Assembly: GCA_026398815.1 (NCBI GenBank)
Contig: JAPLSA010000027.1
Coordinates: forward strand, 1-43,862
Direction: 5' to 3'
Length of the DNA stretch: 43,862 nt
From: Gammaproteobacteria bacterium
GTDB lineage: Bacteria; Pseudomonadota; Gammaproteobacteria; Nevskiales; Nevskiaceae
Shown here: positions 8,614 to 18,614 of the stretch, piece by piece
How the letters are laid out: each line of letters begins with the position of its first letter
Numbering within the stretch: the stretch's first letter is position 1
The notes under the pieces: model-generated
The model's input: only the letters and a program-made list of their open reading frames with translations
What the model was told of the DNA's origin: nothing
Databases searched by the model: none
Program-made: the position numbers and the translations under genes

Positions 8614-10794
8614 ATGCAGAACGCTGGCTGGCTGGGACTGGTCCTCGCCGTGTCATCGACCGCGCTCGCCGAGCCGGCCACCGAGACCAACAAGGAAGGC
8701 ACGACAGCAGCGACTGCAACTGCCACGACGACCGAAAAAACCGAGACGCCGGTGGTGCTGAAAGCCGTGACCATCGTCGGCGAGCCGGACGACCTGGCCA
8801 GGACCGCCGGCTCGGCGCAGGTGCTCGATGCCGACACCTTGCGCGCCAGCCGCGTGTTCACCACCAACGAGGCGCTGCGCAAGCTGCCCGGTGTCAGCGT
8901 TCGCGACGAGGAAGGCTTCGGCCTGCGGCCGAACATCGGCATCCGCGGCCTGAACCCGACGCGTTCGACCAAGGTGCTGCTGCTCGAGGATGGCATCCCG
9001 CTCACCTACGGCGTCTATGGCGACAACGCCAGCTACTACCACCCGCCGATCGAACGCTTCGACCGTGTCGAAGTGCTGAAAGGCGCGACCGTCAACCTCT
9101 ACGGCCCGCAGACCATCGGCGGCGTCATCAACTACATCACGCCGATCCCGAGCAAGACGCTGACCGGCGGCCTGTCACTGGCCGGCGGCAACCGCGACTA
9201 CTTCGCCGGCCACGGCACCGTCAGCCTCGACGGCCACCGCTTCGACTACGTCCGCAAGCAGTCGAACGGCGCCCGTGACAACACCGACCTGGCGATCGAC
9301 GACGTCAACTACAAGGGCGTCATCGCGGTCACCGGGGATCACACGCTGATCGCCCGTGCCAACTACTACCGCGAGAACTCGCAGGTCAGCTATTCCGGCC
9401 TGACCGACGCCGAGTACCGCAACTTCGGCGCGCGCTACAACCCGTTCGAGAACGATTACTTCGACGCCTACCGCTGGGGCGCTTCGCTGACCGACGACTG
9501 GACCATCGGCCGCGCGCGCCTGACCACCAACGCCTACTTCGCGAACTTCGCGCGCAACTGGTGGCGGCAAAGCTCGACGACCACCGACACCCAGTGTGGC
9601 AACGCCTTCCGCGATGCCCGCCTGGCCGGCAACGCGGTCGACTCGACAACCTGCAACTCGGTGCAGGGCCGCCTGCGCGACTACTACAACGCCGGCATCG
9701 AACCACGCCTGACCCTGCCCTACACCGCGTTCGGTGTTGATCACGAACTGCAGACCGGCGTCCGCTACCACTTCGAGCGGCAGGACCGCCTGCAGGTCAA
9801 CGGCGGTTCGCCGACGGCGCGCAGCGGCACCATCGTCGAGAACAACCAGCGCGATACCGATGCGATCAGCGGCTATGCGCAGAACGAGGTGAAGATCGGC
9901 GCGTTCACGTTCGCGCCCGGCATCCGCGTCGAGCACGTCAACTACGAGCGCACCAACATCGTCACCGGCGCCGACGGCAAGGCCGACCTGACCCGCGTGC
10001 TCTACTCGTTCAGCAGCTCCTACGCCGTCAACGAGCGGACCACGCTCTACACCGGCATCCACAAGGGCTTCGCCCCGCCGCGCACCGAGGACATCGTCGA
10101 CAACTCCGGCGTCGCGGTCGACGTCAACGCCGAATCGAGCATCAACTTCGAGGCCGGCGTCCGGGCCCGGCCGGTCAACGGCCTGCGCATCGAAGGCACC
10201 TACTTCCGCAACGATTTCAAGAACCAGATCGCGGTCGGCAACATTGCTGGCGGCAGCGTGCCGCTGGCGCAGGGCGAAACGCTGTACGAAGGCTTCGAAC
10301 TGAGCGGCCGCGCCGATATCGGCAGCTGGCTGCCGGGTGCCCACAATCCGTTCGTCGAACTGGCCTGGACGGCGCTGCCGACCGCCGACCAGGAAACCGC
10401 GCTGACCCAGGTCAGCAACGGCGCCACCATTGCCGGCTCCGCTCCCGGCCGCCGACTGCCCTACGCCGCGCGCCACACGCTGACCTCGACGCTCGGCTAC
10501 AGCCACAACGCCGGCTTCGAGGGACGACTGGAAGCGGTCTACATCGGCCAGCAGTTCAGCGATTTCGCCAACACCGAAACGTCGGCCGCCAACGGCAACG
10601 GGCAGGTCGGCAAGATCTCCGGCACCACGGTCTGGAATCTGGCGCTGAACTACTCCGCGCCGAACACCGGCTTCGGCGTGTTCTTCACGGTGAAGAACCT
10701 GTTCGACCAGGTGTACATCGTCGATCGCACTCGCGGCATCGTGCCCGGCGCCCCGAGGCTGGTGCAGGGCGGCGTCGAGTACCGCTACTACTGA
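8614..10794 (+). CDS. TonB-dependent outer-membrane receptor, FecA-like (ferric siderophore/citrate class)
   Basis: A 726-residue outer-membrane receptor that would import an iron chelate using TonB energy. It has a signal-like N-terminus with probable cleavage after A19, a TonB-box-like AVTIVGEP (51-58), a plug domain (about 58-165) with the [19 protein letters not shown] segment typical of FecA-type receptors, and a 22-strand-type barrel ending in YRYY. There is no N-terminal signalling domain, so it should not signal to a FecR/FecI pair; none is nearby. The start ATG 8614 follows a purine-rich GAGAGAGAA. The signal peptide lacks basic residues, which is unusual, and the frame stays open upstream to 8440. 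The ligand is not determined by sequence. Confidence 0.9.
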   Translation: MQNAGWLGLVLAVSSTALAEPATETNKEGTTAATATATTTEKTETPVVLKAVTIVGEPDDLARTAGSAQVLDADTLRASRVFTTNEALRKLPGVSVRDEEGFGLRPNIGIRGLNPTRSTKVLLLEDGIPLTYGVYGDNASYYHPPIERFDRVEVLKGATVNLYGPQTIGGVINYITPIPSKTLTGGLSLAGGNRDYFAGHGTVSLDGHRFDYVRKQSNGARDNTDLAIDDVNYKGVIAVTGDHTLIARANYYRENSQVSYSGLTDAEYRNFGARYNPFENDYFDAYRWGASLTDDWTIGRARLTTNAYFANFARNWWRQSSTTTDTQCGNAFRDARLAGNAVDSTTCNSVQGRLRDYYNAGIEPRLTLPYTAFGVDHELQTGVRYHFERQDRLQVNGGSPTARSGTIVENNQRDTDAISGYAQNEVKIGAFTFAPGIRVEHVNYERTNIVTGADGKADLTRVLYSFSSSYAVNERTTLYTGIHKGFAPPRTEDIVDNSGVAVDVNAESSINFEAGVRARPVNGLRIEGTYFRNDFKNQIAVGNIAGGSVPLAQGETLYEGFELSGRADIGSWLPGAHNPFVELAWTALPTADQETALTQVSNGATIAGSAPGRRLPYAARHTLTSTLGYSHNAGFEGRLEAVYIGQQFSDFANTETSAANGNGQVGKISGTTVWNLALNYSAPNTGFGVFFTVKNLFDQVYIVDRTRGIVPGAPRLVQGGVEYRYY

Positions 10795-11321
10795 GCCCGG
10801 AAACCCCGGTCAGCCGGCGTGACGCGCCCCGTCACCGCCGGCTGCACCGGCGCGCCGATCAGCGGCGCCAGTTCGCGCAGCGCGCCGAGATAGACCTCAC
10901 GCTTGAACGACACCACTTCGCTCAGCGGGTGCCAGTAGTCCACCCAGCGCCAGTGATCGAACTCGGGCCGGTCGCAGCGGGTGAAGCAGACCTTCGATTC
11001 GCAGCCGGTCAGCCGCAGCAGGAACCACTTCTGCTTCTGGCCGATGCACACCGGCCGCCGGCCCCGGCGAATCAGCCGTGACGGCAGGCGATAGCTGAGC
11101 CAGCCGGAGGTGACGCCGAGGCACTGCACATGCTGGTGGTTGAGGCCCAGTTCCTCTTCCAGCTCGCGGTACAGCGCCTGCTCCGGCGTTTCGCCGAACT
11201 TGATGCCGCCCTGCGGAAACTGCCAGGCATCCTGACCGATCCGCTTGGCCCACAACACGCGGCCATCGGGGTGCGTCAGGATGATCCCGACGTTCGGACG
11301 AAATCCATCGGCGTCAATCAC
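10788..11321 (-). CDS. rppH: RNA pyrophosphohydrolase
   Basis: RppH removes pyrophosphate from the 5' end of mRNA and starts RNase E-dependent decay. The 177-residue product starts with the family-typical (M)[14 protein letters not shown] from GTG 11321. A complete Nudix box lies at 38-60 with catalytic glutamates in RELEEE. An upstream GTG at 11366 would add 15 residues not seen in the family. The 3' end overlaps the TonB receptor stop by seven bases on the opposite strand. It is divergent from the HAD phosphatase gene, the neighbour found in Pseudomonas too. Confidence 0.93.
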   Translation of the reverse strand: MIDADGFRPNVGIILTHPDGRVLWAKRIGQDAWQFPQGGIKFGETPEQALYRELEEELGLNHQHVQCLGVTSGWLSYRLPSRLIRRGRRPVCIGQKQKWFLLRLTGCESKVCFTRCDRPEFDHWRWVDYWHPLSEVVSFKREVYLGALRELAPLIGAPVQPAVTGRVTPADRGFRAQ

Positions 11322-11446
11322 TTGGAAGCACTTTTCAAGCGGATGTTCAGGCCCGGATTCTTTCACAGCGTTCGCGCCTGCGGCAAACTCGCCGCGCCCT
11401 CGCCCACCGGTTGCCGGGCACGCCCCTCCGCTTCGCCCGATCGCCC

Positions 11447-12100
11447 ATGAATCTTGCCGTCTTCGACCTCGACCACACCCTGCTCAACGGCGACAGCGAC
11501 TACCTCTGGGGCCAGTACCTGGTCGACCACGCGCTGGTCGACCGCGACTACTACAGCCGCGAGAACCAGCGTTTCTACGACCAGTACGCCGCCGGCACGC
11601 TGGACATCCACGAGTTCGCGGCGTTCTCGCTGAAGCCGCTGACCCTGCACCCGCTGGCGACGATGGAAGCGCTGCGCCAGCGCTTCGTCGCCGAATGCAT
11701 CGCGCCGATCGTGTCGCGCGACGCGCCGGCGCTGCTGGCTCGGCACCGCGAACAGGGCGACGAGCTGCTGATCACGACGGCGACCAACCGCTTCATCGTC
11801 GAGCCGATCGCCGCCCATCTCGGCGTGCGCCACCTGCTGGCCACCGAGCCGGAGCGCGACGGCGCGCGCTTCACCGGCCGCATCCGCCTGTCGAACTTCC
11901 GCGACGACAAGGTCACCAACCTCAAGGCCTGGCTGGCCGCGCACCCGGTCCGCTTCGAGCGCCTGTACGGCTACAGCGACTCGCGCAACGACCTGCCGCT
12001 GCTGGAATTCACCGACCTGCCGCACGCCGTCGACGCCGATCCGGTGCTGCGCGCCGAGGCCGAACGGCGCGGCTGGCCGGTGATCAGCCTGCGCGGCTGA
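11447..12100 (+). CDS. HAD-superfamily IB phosphatase (SerB/HisN-like)
   Basis: A cytoplasmic phosphatase of 217 residues with the HAD nucleophile motif FDLDHTLL (D7 and D9), a helical cap (about 20-75), motif II TTATN and motif [11 protein letters not shown]. The relation to phosphoserine-phosphatase-like HAD-IB enzymes is clear, but the substrate is not. From memory, the Pseudomonas homologue next to rppH (PA0335) has been linked to histidinol-phosphate dephosphorylation, so a role in histidine synthesis is a reasonable hypothesis. The ATG at 11447 places the catalytic motif at the very N-terminus, as usual. It converges on the pirin gene with a five-base gap. Confidence 0.85.
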   Translation: MNLAVFDLDHTLLNGDSDYLWGQYLVDHALVDRDYYSRENQRFYDQYAAGTLDIHEFAAFSLKPLTLHPLATMEALRQRFVAECIAPIVSRDAPALLARHREQGDELLITTATNRFIVEPIAAHLGVRHLLATEPERDGARFTGRIRLSNFRDDKVTNLKAWLAAHPVRFERLYGYSDSRNDLPLLEFTDLPHAVDADPVLRAEAERRGWPVISLRG

Positions 12101-12105
12101 GGTCC

Positions 12106-12807
12106 TCAGGCCGCAAGATCGAACAGCAGCAGCTCGGCGTCGGCCGTCGCGGTCAGCACCAGCCGGCTTTCCTGGGTCAGCAGCGCGGCATCGCCGGCAT
12201 TCAGCGGCTGATCGCCGAGCAGCACGGCGCCGCGGGCGACATGCAGGTAGTGCTGCCGCTCGGCCCGCAGCGCGGTGTCGATCTGCTGCCCGGCCGACGG
12301 CCAGGCGATCGACAACCGGGCGTCCTGCAGCAGCCGGAACGGCGCGGCCTCGCCTTCCGGCGCCGCCACCAGGCTGAAACCGGCCTTCAGCGCCGGAATG
12401 TCGAGCGCCTGCTGCTGGTAGCCGGGCGCGGCGCCGCGCACCGAAGGCTCGATCCAGATCTGCAGGAAGTGCACCGGCTTCACGCCATCGGCATTCATCT
12501 CGCTGTGGGCGATGCCGCGGCCGGCGGTCATCACCTGCAGTTCGCCGGGCTTCAAATCCGAGCTGCCGCCGGTGGAATCCTTGTGCCGCAGCGCGCCGCC
12601 GAGCACGTAGGTGATGATTTCCATGTCGCGATGCGAATGCGGCGGAAAGCCGGCACCGCCAACCACGCGATCGTCATTCAGCACCCGCAGCGCGCCGATG
12701 CCCATGTACGCCGGATCGTGCCAGCTGCCGAACGAGAAGCTGTGATGGCTGTCGAGCCAGCCGTGCTCGGCGAAACCACGGGTGTCGGCGGGGCGGAAGC
12801 TGATCAT
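12106..12807 (-). CDS. Pirin family protein (YhhW-like bicupin)
   Basis: A metal-binding bicupin of 233 residues. The N-terminal cupin keeps the four ligands H57, H59, H101 and E103 (in PPHSHRDME and GIAHSEMN), and the HHSFSFGSWHDP entry motif is intact. Family members include quercetin 2,3-dioxygenases and redox-sensing transcription cofactors, so the physiological reaction cannot be told from sequence. It stands alone between convergent and divergent neighbours, with 134 bases to the chorismatase gene. Confidence 0.92.
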   Translation of the reverse strand: MISFRPADTRGFAEHGWLDSHHSFSFGSWHDPAYMGIGALRVLNDDRVVGGAGFPPHSHRDMEIITYVLGGALRHKDSTGGSSDLKPGELQVMTAGRGIAHSEMNADGVKPVHFLQIWIEPSVRGAAPGYQQQALDIPALKAGFSLVAAPEGEAAPFRLLQDARLSIAWPSAGQQIDTALRAERQHYLHVARGAVLLGDQPLNAGDAALLTQESRLVLTATADAELLLFDLAA

Positions 12808-12941
12808 GAGGTCGGGCCTGATCCGGAGGTTCCGGGACTATAGAGGCCGGCGGCGGTCGGTCAATGGGCCGCGCCGGCCTGCCGTGCTTGCACCCCGGTC
12901 GGCCCGTAAACTAGCGCCACTCAACGCCCCTGCCGAAGCCC

Positions 12942-13922
12942 TTGCCCAGCCAGCCCCTGCGCGCCGTCGACGCGCCACCGCCGATCCGCATCCGCTACTC
13001 GACCGCTCCGGGCATCGCGCATCCGCAACGGCTGGCGCATTTCGCCTGCCGCGCCGCTGGCGCTGAGGCGGCCGACGCAGCGCTGCCGCTGGCACTGCCG
13101 GCCCTCGGCGCCGGCACGGTCTGGGAACACTGGGACGCGGCCCGGCCGGTGCGGCGCAGCAACGCCTGCGGCGCGACGATCGCCGAAGACGGCGAGCTGC
13201 TGTACGCCGAATGGGTGCTCGACGAAGCCGCGCACGGCGGCATCGAGGCGGCAGCCACGGCGGTCTACCGGCAGATCGCCGCGCTGCTGGCCAGCAGCGG
13301 CTATCCGCATCCGGTGAAGATCTGGCACTACCTGGGCGCGATCAACGACGGCGCCGGCGACGACGAACGCTACCGCCGCTTCTGCGTCGGCCGCGCCGCC
13401 GCGCTGGACCCCGGCCAGCCGCTGCCGGCGGCCACCGCCATCGGTCTGCAGACGGCGCCCGGGCAGCTCACCGTGTTCCTGCTCGCGGCCAAGGTCGCCG
13501 GCACGCGGATCGAGAACCCGCGCCAGGTACCGGCCTACGAGTATCCGCGCGCCTACGGCCCGGTCAGCCCGAGCTTTTCCCGCGCCATGCTGATGCCCTG
13601 GGGCCAGCTGTTCGTGTCCGGCACGGCAGCGGTCGTCGGCCACGAGACCAAGCACCCCGAGAACACCGGCGCGCAGCTGCGCGAACTGGCGCTGAACCTC
13701 GATGCCCTGATCGCCCGCGCCGAAGGCATCGGCGGGCAGCGCCTGCAGGCGGCGGCGCTGAAGATCTACGTGCGCCGCGCCGGCGATCTGGCCGAAGTCG
13801 AAGCGCTGGCCGGCCGCCTGTTCCCGGCCGAATGCCCGCGCCTGACGGTGCTGGCCGACATCTCCCGCCGCGACCTGCTGGTCGAGGTCGAAGCGCTCTA
13901 CGACCCGGTGACCCGCGCATGA
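12942..13922 (+). CDS. XanB2-like chorismatase (RidA-like fold; hydroxybenzoate synthase)
   Basis: Probably hydrolyses chorismate. XanB2 of Xanthomonas makes 3- and 4-hydroxybenzoate, precursors for aryl-polyene pigment and ubiquinone; FkbO/Hyg5 relatives are also chorismatases. Family-like segments in the 326 residues are KIWHYLGAIN, YRRFCVGRA, TAIGLQT, ENPRQVPAYEYPRAYGP and FVSGTAAVVGHE. The start is inferred as TTG 12942, because an in-frame TAG lies at 12912 and no ATG or GTG precedes the first conserved block. The stop overlaps the fmt start (ATGA), so it is coupled to translation-initiation and rRNA-modification genes. No ubiC is in the window, and this enzyme may replace it. Product ratio (3-HBA versus 4-HBA) cannot be read from the sequence. 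Confidence 0.82.
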   Translation: MPSQPLRAVDAPPPIRIRYSTAPGIAHPQRLAHFACRAAGAEAADAALPLALPALGAGTVWEHWDAARPVRRSNACGATIAEDGELLYAEWVLDEAAHGGIEAAATAVYRQIAALLASSGYPHPVKIWHYLGAINDGAGDDERYRRFCVGRAAALDPGQPLPAATAIGLQTAPGQLTVFLLAAKVAGTRIENPRQVPAYEYPRAYGPVSPSFSRAMLMPWGQLFVSGTAAVVGHETKHPENTGAQLRELALNLDALIARAEGIGGQRLQAAALKIYVRRAGDLAEVEALAGRLFPAECPRLTVLADISRRDLLVEVEALYDPVTRA

Positions 13923-14854
13923 AACTGATCTTTGCCGGCACTCCGGCGTTCGCGGTGCCGGCGCTCGATGCGCTGCACGCCGCCGGCCACAGCATCCTGG
14001 CGGTGCTGAGCCAGCCGGATCGTCCGGCCGGCCGCGGCCAGAAGCTGACCGCCTCCCCGGTCGCGCAGCGCGCCGAGGCGCTGGGCCTGCCGGTCCACAA
14101 GTTCTTGAAGCTCGATGCCGACGCGCGGGCGGTGCTGGCGGCGCTCGAACCCGACCTCATGGTCGTGGTCGCCTACGGCCTGATCCTGCCGCAGGCCGCA
14201 CTCGACATCCCGAAGCACGGCTGTCTGAATATCCACGCGAGCCTTCTGCCGCGCTGGCGCGGCGCGGCGCCGATCGCCCGCGCGGTGGAAGCCGGCGACA
14301 CGGAAACCGGCATCACCATCATGCAGATGGAAGCCGGGCTCGACACCGGGCCGATGCGGCTGATCGAGCGGGTGGCGATCGACAGCGGCACCACCGCTGC
14401 CAGCCTGCACGATGCGCTCTGCGCACTCGGCGGCCGGATGATCGTCGACGCGCTGGCGCGGCTGGACGCCGGCACCTTGCCGGCCACGGTGCAGCCGGAA
14501 GCCGGCGTCACCTACGCGAAAAAGCTCAGCAAGGACGAGGCGCGCATCGACTGGACGCAGCCGGCCGACGTGATCGCCCGGCGCATCCGCGCGTTCAACC
14601 CGGCGCCGGTCGCCTGGAGCGAGCTGCCCTCGCCCGCCGGCAGCGACCGCGTGCGCTTCTGGAACGCCCGCGCGCTGCCGCTGCCGGCGAACGCCGAGGC
14701 CGGCACGGTGATCGAGGCCGACAGCCAGGGCCTGCACATCGCCACCGGCGACGGCCGGCTGCTGGTCACCGAGCTGCAGCGCCCCGGCGGCAAGGCGCTG
14801 CCGGCGGCGCAGGTCTGCCGGGACTGGAAGCTCGCCGGGCAGCGTTTCTCGTGA
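13919..14854 (+). CDS. fmt: Methionyl-tRNA formyltransferase
   Basis: Fmt formylates initiator Met-tRNA with 10-formyl-tetrahydrofolate. The 311-residue product has the catalytic set N104, H106 (NIHASLLPRWRGAAPI) and D142 (GLDTGP), plus a C-terminal OB-like tRNA-binding domain (about 205-311). The start ATG 13919 overlaps the chorismatase stop, and its TGA overlaps the GTG start of rsmB. The usual def gene is not in front; the chorismatase takes that place. Confidence 0.97.
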   Translation: MKLIFAGTPAFAVPALDALHAAGHSILAVLSQPDRPAGRGQKLTASPVAQRAEALGLPVHKFLKLDADARAVLAALEPDLMVVVAYGLILPQAALDIPKHGCLNIHASLLPRWRGAAPIARAVEAGDTETGITIMQMEAGLDTGPMRLIERVAIDSGTTAASLHDALCALGGRMIVDALARLDAGTLPATVQPEAGVTYAKKLSKDEARIDWTQPADVIARRIRAFNPAPVAWSELPSPAGSDRVRFWNARALPLPANAEAGTVIEADSQGLHIATGDGRLLVTELQRPGGKALPAAQVCRDWKLAGQRFS

Positions 14855-16176
14855 CCGCCGCCAAGCCGGCACCGATCACCAATGTCCGCGCCGCTGCCGC
14901 GAAGGCGGTGGCGGCCGTGATGGGCGGACGCAACCTGGACGACGCGCTGGCCGCCGTCAGCGCACCGCTGTCGGCGGCCGACCTGTCGCTGCTGAAAGCG
15001 ATGGCCTACGGCGTGGTCCGCGAGTACGCGGCGCTCGACTGGCGCATCAACCAGCTGATGGACAAGCCGCTGCGCAACGAGCCGCTGGTCGCAGCACTGC
15101 TGGCCTGCGGCCTGTATCAGCTGCGCTCGATGCGGGTGCCGCCGCACGCGGCGGTTGGCGAGACGGTGGCCGCCACCGAGGTGCTCGGCAAGCCCTGGGC
15201 GAAAGGGCTCGCCAACGCACTGCTGCGCCGCTACCAGCGCGAGGCCGAGGCCATCGACGCGCGGCTGCCGCCGGACCCTGAACTGCGCCAGTCGTATCCC
15301 GAGTGGCTGGTCCGGCAGCTGAAGCGCGACTGGCCAGCCAGCTGGCGCAGCGTGCTGGCCGCCGGCAACACCCAGGCGCCGATGACCTTGCGCGTCAACC
15401 GCCGGCGCGGCGATCGCGATGCCTATTTGAAGGAACTCGACGCCGCCGGCATCGGCTATACCGTGCCGCGCGCCGCGGCCGATGCCGTGGTCCTCGCCGA
15501 GCCGCTGCCGGTCGAGCAGATTCCCGGCTTCGCCGAAGGCCGGGTGTCGGTGCAGGACCTGAGCGCCCAGCTGGCCGCCGACCTCCTCGAAGCCGAACCC
15601 GGCATGCGCGTGCTCGACGCCTGCGCCGCGCCCGGCGGCAAGACCGCGCACCTGATCGAGCGCACGGAAGGCCTGGATGTCATCGCCATCGAATCGGAAG
15701 CCGCGCGGCTCGGCCGCATCCGCGACACGCTGGGCCGGCTGCAGCTCGACGCGATGCTGATCCACCACGATGCCGCCGACACCGCTGGCTGGTGGAAGGG
15801 CAAGAAGTTCGACCGCATCCTGATCGACGCGCCGTGCTCCGGCACCGGCGTGATCCGCCGCCATCCGGACATCAAGTGGCTGCGCCGCGAGACCGACATC
15901 GCTGCGCTCGCCGCCCAGCAGCTGCGCCTGCTGCATGCGCTGTGGCCGCTGCTGAAGCCGGAAGGCGCGCTGCTCTACGCGACCTGCTCGATCCTCAAGG
16001 CCGAAGGCGAGGACATCGGCCGGGCGTTCATGGAAGCGCAGCGCGAAGCCGTGGAGGAAGTCATCGAGCCCTCGCCATACGGCCCCTGGGGCGAGGACTG
16101 CGGGCTCGGCCGGCGCATCGAGCCGGGCGACCAGTTCGACGGCTTCTATTACCTGAAGCTGATCAAGGTGCCCTAG
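14851..16176 (+). CDS. rsmB: 16S rRNA (cytosine-967-C5)-methyltransferase
   Basis: RsmB makes m5C967 in 16S rRNA. The 441-residue product has an N-terminal NusB-like RNA-binding domain (about 8-140) and a C-terminal SAM-dependent methyltransferase. In the latter the SAM motif DACAAPGGKT, catalytic C329 (DAPCSGTG) and release cysteine C379 (YATCSI) are all present. It starts at GTG 14851, overlapping the fmt stop in GTGA, so the two are coupled as in many proteobacteria. It converges on the FAH gene with a 13-base gap. Confidence 0.96.
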   Translation: MTAAKPAPITNVRAAAAKAVAAVMGGRNLDDALAAVSAPLSAADLSLLKAMAYGVVREYAALDWRINQLMDKPLRNEPLVAALLACGLYQLRSMRVPPHAAVGETVAATEVLGKPWAKGLANALLRRYQREAEAIDARLPPDPELRQSYPEWLVRQLKRDWPASWRSVLAAGNTQAPMTLRVNRRRGDRDAYLKELDAAGIGYTVPRAAADAVVLAEPLPVEQIPGFAEGRVSVQDLSAQLAADLLEAEPGMRVLDACAAPGGKTAHLIERTEGLDVIAIESEAARLGRIRDTLGRLQLDAMLIHHDAADTAGWWKGKKFDRILIDAPCSGTGVIRRHPDIKWLRRETDIAALAAQQLRLLHALWPLLKPEGALLYATCSILKAEGEDIGRAFMEAQREAVEEVIEPSPYGPWGEDCGLGRRIEPGDQFDGFYYLKLIKVP

Positions 16177-16189
16177 GCCCTGGCGCCGG

Positions 16190-17203
16190 CTACGGGAACG
16201 GCTGCACGACCTGTTCGATGGCGCCGAAGATCGACGCGCCGTCGTCATCGATCATCTCGATCCGCACCGTGTCGCCATGCTTCAGGTACGGCGTCAACGG
16301 CTGGCCGTCGCGCAGCGCTTCGAGGGTGCGCAGTTCCAGCAGGCAGGAATAGCCGACGCCGCCGTCGGCGATCGTCGCGCCGAAGCCGCCATCGGCGCCG
16401 CGGTTCGACACCGTGCCGCTGCCGACAATGCTGCCGGCCACCAGCGCGCGGGTCTTCGCCGCATGGGCGATCAGCTGCGGGAAGCTGAATACCATGTCGA
16501 CGCCGGCCAGCGGCTGGCCGATGCGCTGGCCGTTCAGGCTCGACAGCAGCGGCCGATGCACGCGCTGGCCGTCCCAGGCCGCGCCGAGCTCGTCCGGCGT
16601 GATCGCCACCGGGCTGAATGCGCTCGACGGCTTGGAATGGAAGAAGCCGAAGCCGCGCAGCAGCTCCGCCGGCATCAGCTCCCGCAGGGACACGTCGTTG
16701 GCCAGCATCAGCAGGCGGATCGTTTCGCCGGCCGCCTCGGCGGCAATGCCCATCGGCACGTCGCCGGTGATCACCGCCAGCTCGGCTTCGAAATCGATGC
16801 CATGCGCCTCGCTGGCAGCGGGAATCGGATCGCAGGGGGCCAGGAAGCTGTCGGAGCCGCCCTGGTAGATCAGCGGTTCGGTCCAGAAATCCGGCGGCAG
16901 CTCGGCGCCCCGGGCGCGGCGCACCAGTTCGACGTGGTTGACGTAGGCCGAGCCGTCGGCCCACTGGTAGGCGCGCGGCAACGGCGACAGGCAGTCGGCC
17001 GGGTTGAAGGCCAGCGTGCCGGCGATGCGGCCCTCGTTAAGCTGGGCCGACAGCAGCGCCAGATCGGGCGCCACGGCGTCCCAGTCGTCGAGCGCTTCCT
17101 GCAGCGTCTTGATCTGCGGCACCGGGGCGGCGTGGGCCAGGTCGCGGCTGACCACGATCAGCCGGCCGTCGCGGCTACCATCACGCAAGGTCGCGAGTTT
17201 CAT
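16190..17203 (-). CDS. Fumarylacetoacetate hydrolase (FAH) family protein
   Basis: A metal-dependent hydrolase of 337 residues related to fumarylacetoacetase. It has an N-terminal SH3-like part (about 1-85) and a C-terminal FAH fold. Acidic metal ligands sit around HGIDFEAELAVI, and a GSGTVSNRG segment lies near the active site. Whether it cleaves fumarylacetoacetate in tyrosine breakdown or another acylpyruvate-like compound is open: no hmgA, hpd or maiA is nearby. It is monocistronic, converging with rsmB and separated from the sensor kinase (same strand, downstream end at 17247) by 43 bases on its upstream side. Confidence 0.88.
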   Translation of the reverse strand: MKLATLRDGSRDGRLIVVSRDLAHAAPVPQIKTLQEALDDWDAVAPDLALLSAQLNEGRIAGTLAFNPADCLSPLPRAYQWADGSAYVNHVELVRRARGAELPPDFWTEPLIYQGGSDSFLAPCDPIPAASEAHGIDFEAELAVITGDVPMGIAAEAAGETIRLLMLANDVSLRELMPAELLRGFGFFHSKPSSAFSPVAITPDELGAAWDGQRVHRPLLSSLNGQRIGQPLAGVDMVFSFPQLIAHAAKTRALVAGSIVGSGTVSNRGADGGFGATIADGGVGYSCLLELRTLEALRDGQPLTPYLKHGDTVRIEMIDDDGASIFGAIEQVVQPFP

Positions 17204-17246
17204 GATGTTTTTGCCTGTTCGGCGATTCCCGGAATGGGCGGTCTGG

Positions 17247-18614
17247 CTATTCTAGACCTGCCGTTGACAAGCCCGGGACGCGAACGGTGACGCGCAGCCC
17301 GCCGCCTTCGGCGTTGGCCACGACCAGCACGCCGCGATGGGCGCGGACGATGCGGTCGACGATCGCCAGCCCCAGTCCGTGGCCGTCGGCGCGGCTGGCA
17401 TTGGCGCCCCGGAAGAACGGCCGGCCGAGGTTGGCAAGATCGGCCTCCGGCACGCCGGGGCCGTGATCGCGGATCACCAGGTCGATGGCGCCGGCCGCAT
17501 CGCCACTGGCCGGTTCGATCGCCACGTCGACCTGCCCGCCATCACCGCTGAACTTGATGGCGTTCGACAGCAGGTTGTCGACCGCGCGTTCGATCAGGCT
17601 GCGGCTGCCGCTGAGCAGCGGCTGGACGGCCGCCGTCACGGCAAGGCCGATGCGCCGGGAATCGGCCTCGACCTGAAACGCCGCGACTCGCGCCTGCACC
17701 AGCGGCGCCAGCGCGATCGGCTCCATCGTCATGCCCGGCAGCTCGGCTTCCATCCGCGACAGCGCCAGCGCCTCGCCGATGATCCGGTCGAGCCGGGTGA
17801 TCTCGGCCTCGGCCCGCTCGAAGTGGGCGGCCGCAGCCGCGCCCGGCGTGCGCCGCGCGAGGTCAAGCAGCAGGTGCAGCCGAGCCAGCGGCGAGCGCAG
17901 TTCGTGCGAGACGTCCTGCAGCACGCCGCGCTCGTGGGCGATCAGCGCCTCGATGCGTGCCGCCATGCGATCGAAATCGGCCGCCAGCCGGCCCAGTTCG
18001 TCGTCGCGGCTGGCCCACGGTGCGCCGACCCGCGCCGCCAGGTCGCCGGCCGTCATCCGCCGGGTGGCCTCGCCGATCGCGGCCACCGGACGGGCGATCG
18101 AGCGGGCCAGCCACCAGCCGAGCGCGCCGATCACCAGCGCCGACAGGACGATCTGCACCAGCAGCAGGTGTTCGATGCGCGCATGCGGCGGACGCGGTCC
18201 CCGGAAGGCGATCAGGTGGCGCTGGACGCCGTCGCTGCCGGTCACCGCTTCGGCGGCCACGACGGTGCCGGGGCGCGGCCTCAGCACCACCGAGTCGTCG
18301 CCCGGCAGCCGTTCGAGCACGCGCCGCGCGAACGGCGGCGGCAGCCGCTGCAGCAGGTTGTTGCCGCCCTGGTAGAGCGTGGCGTCGATGCCGTCGCGCA
18401 TCTGCCGTTCGTGCCAGTCATCAAGCGCGACAGCGCCGCCCTCGAGCCAGGCGCGGCTGGCGCCGGCGGCCAGTTCGGCCCAGTCCGGCTCGCCGCGATA
18501 GGCGTGGCGGGCGAAGCGCTCGGTGACCAGCACGCTGACCAGCAGGGTGATGATGTTGGCGGCGACGAACCAGACCAGCAGGCGGGCGTAGAAGCCGAGC
18601 GTCGGGCGTTTCAT
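17247..18614 (-). CDS. Sensor histidine kinase, CpxA-like
   Basis: An inner-membrane two-component sensor of 455 residues. It has a first transmembrane helix (about 12-32), a periplasmic sensor loop (about 33-147), a second helix (about 148-170), HAMP (about 171-225), a dimerisation/phosphoacceptor domain with H237 in DVSHELRSPLARL, and an ATPase domain with the N box in DNLLSNAIKFS and the G box in HGLGLAIV. HELRSPL and the divergent Spy/CpxP-like gene point to CpxA-type envelope-stress sensing. Its ATG overlaps the response-regulator stop (ATGA). Identity as a functional CpxA orthologue is inference. Confidence 0.92.
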   Translation of the reverse strand: MKRPTLGFYARLLVWFVAANIITLLVSVLVTERFARHAYRGEPDWAELAAGASRAWLEGGAVALDDWHERQMRDGIDATLYQGGNNLLQRLPPPFARRVLERLPGDDSVVLRPRPGTVVAAEAVTGSDGVQRHLIAFRGPRPPHARIEHLLLVQIVLSALVIGALGWWLARSIARPVAAIGEATRRMTAGDLAARVGAPWASRDDELGRLAADFDRMAARIEALIAHERGVLQDVSHELRSPLARLHLLLDLARRTPGAAAAAHFERAEAEITRLDRIIGEALALSRMEAELPGMTMEPIALAPLVQARVAAFQVEADSRRIGLAVTAAVQPLLSGSRSLIERAVDNLLSNAIKFSGDGGQVDVAIEPASGDAAGAIDLVIRDHGPGVPEADLANLGRPFFRGANASRADGHGLGLAIVDRIVRAHRGVLVVANAEGGGLRVTVRVPGLSTAGLE

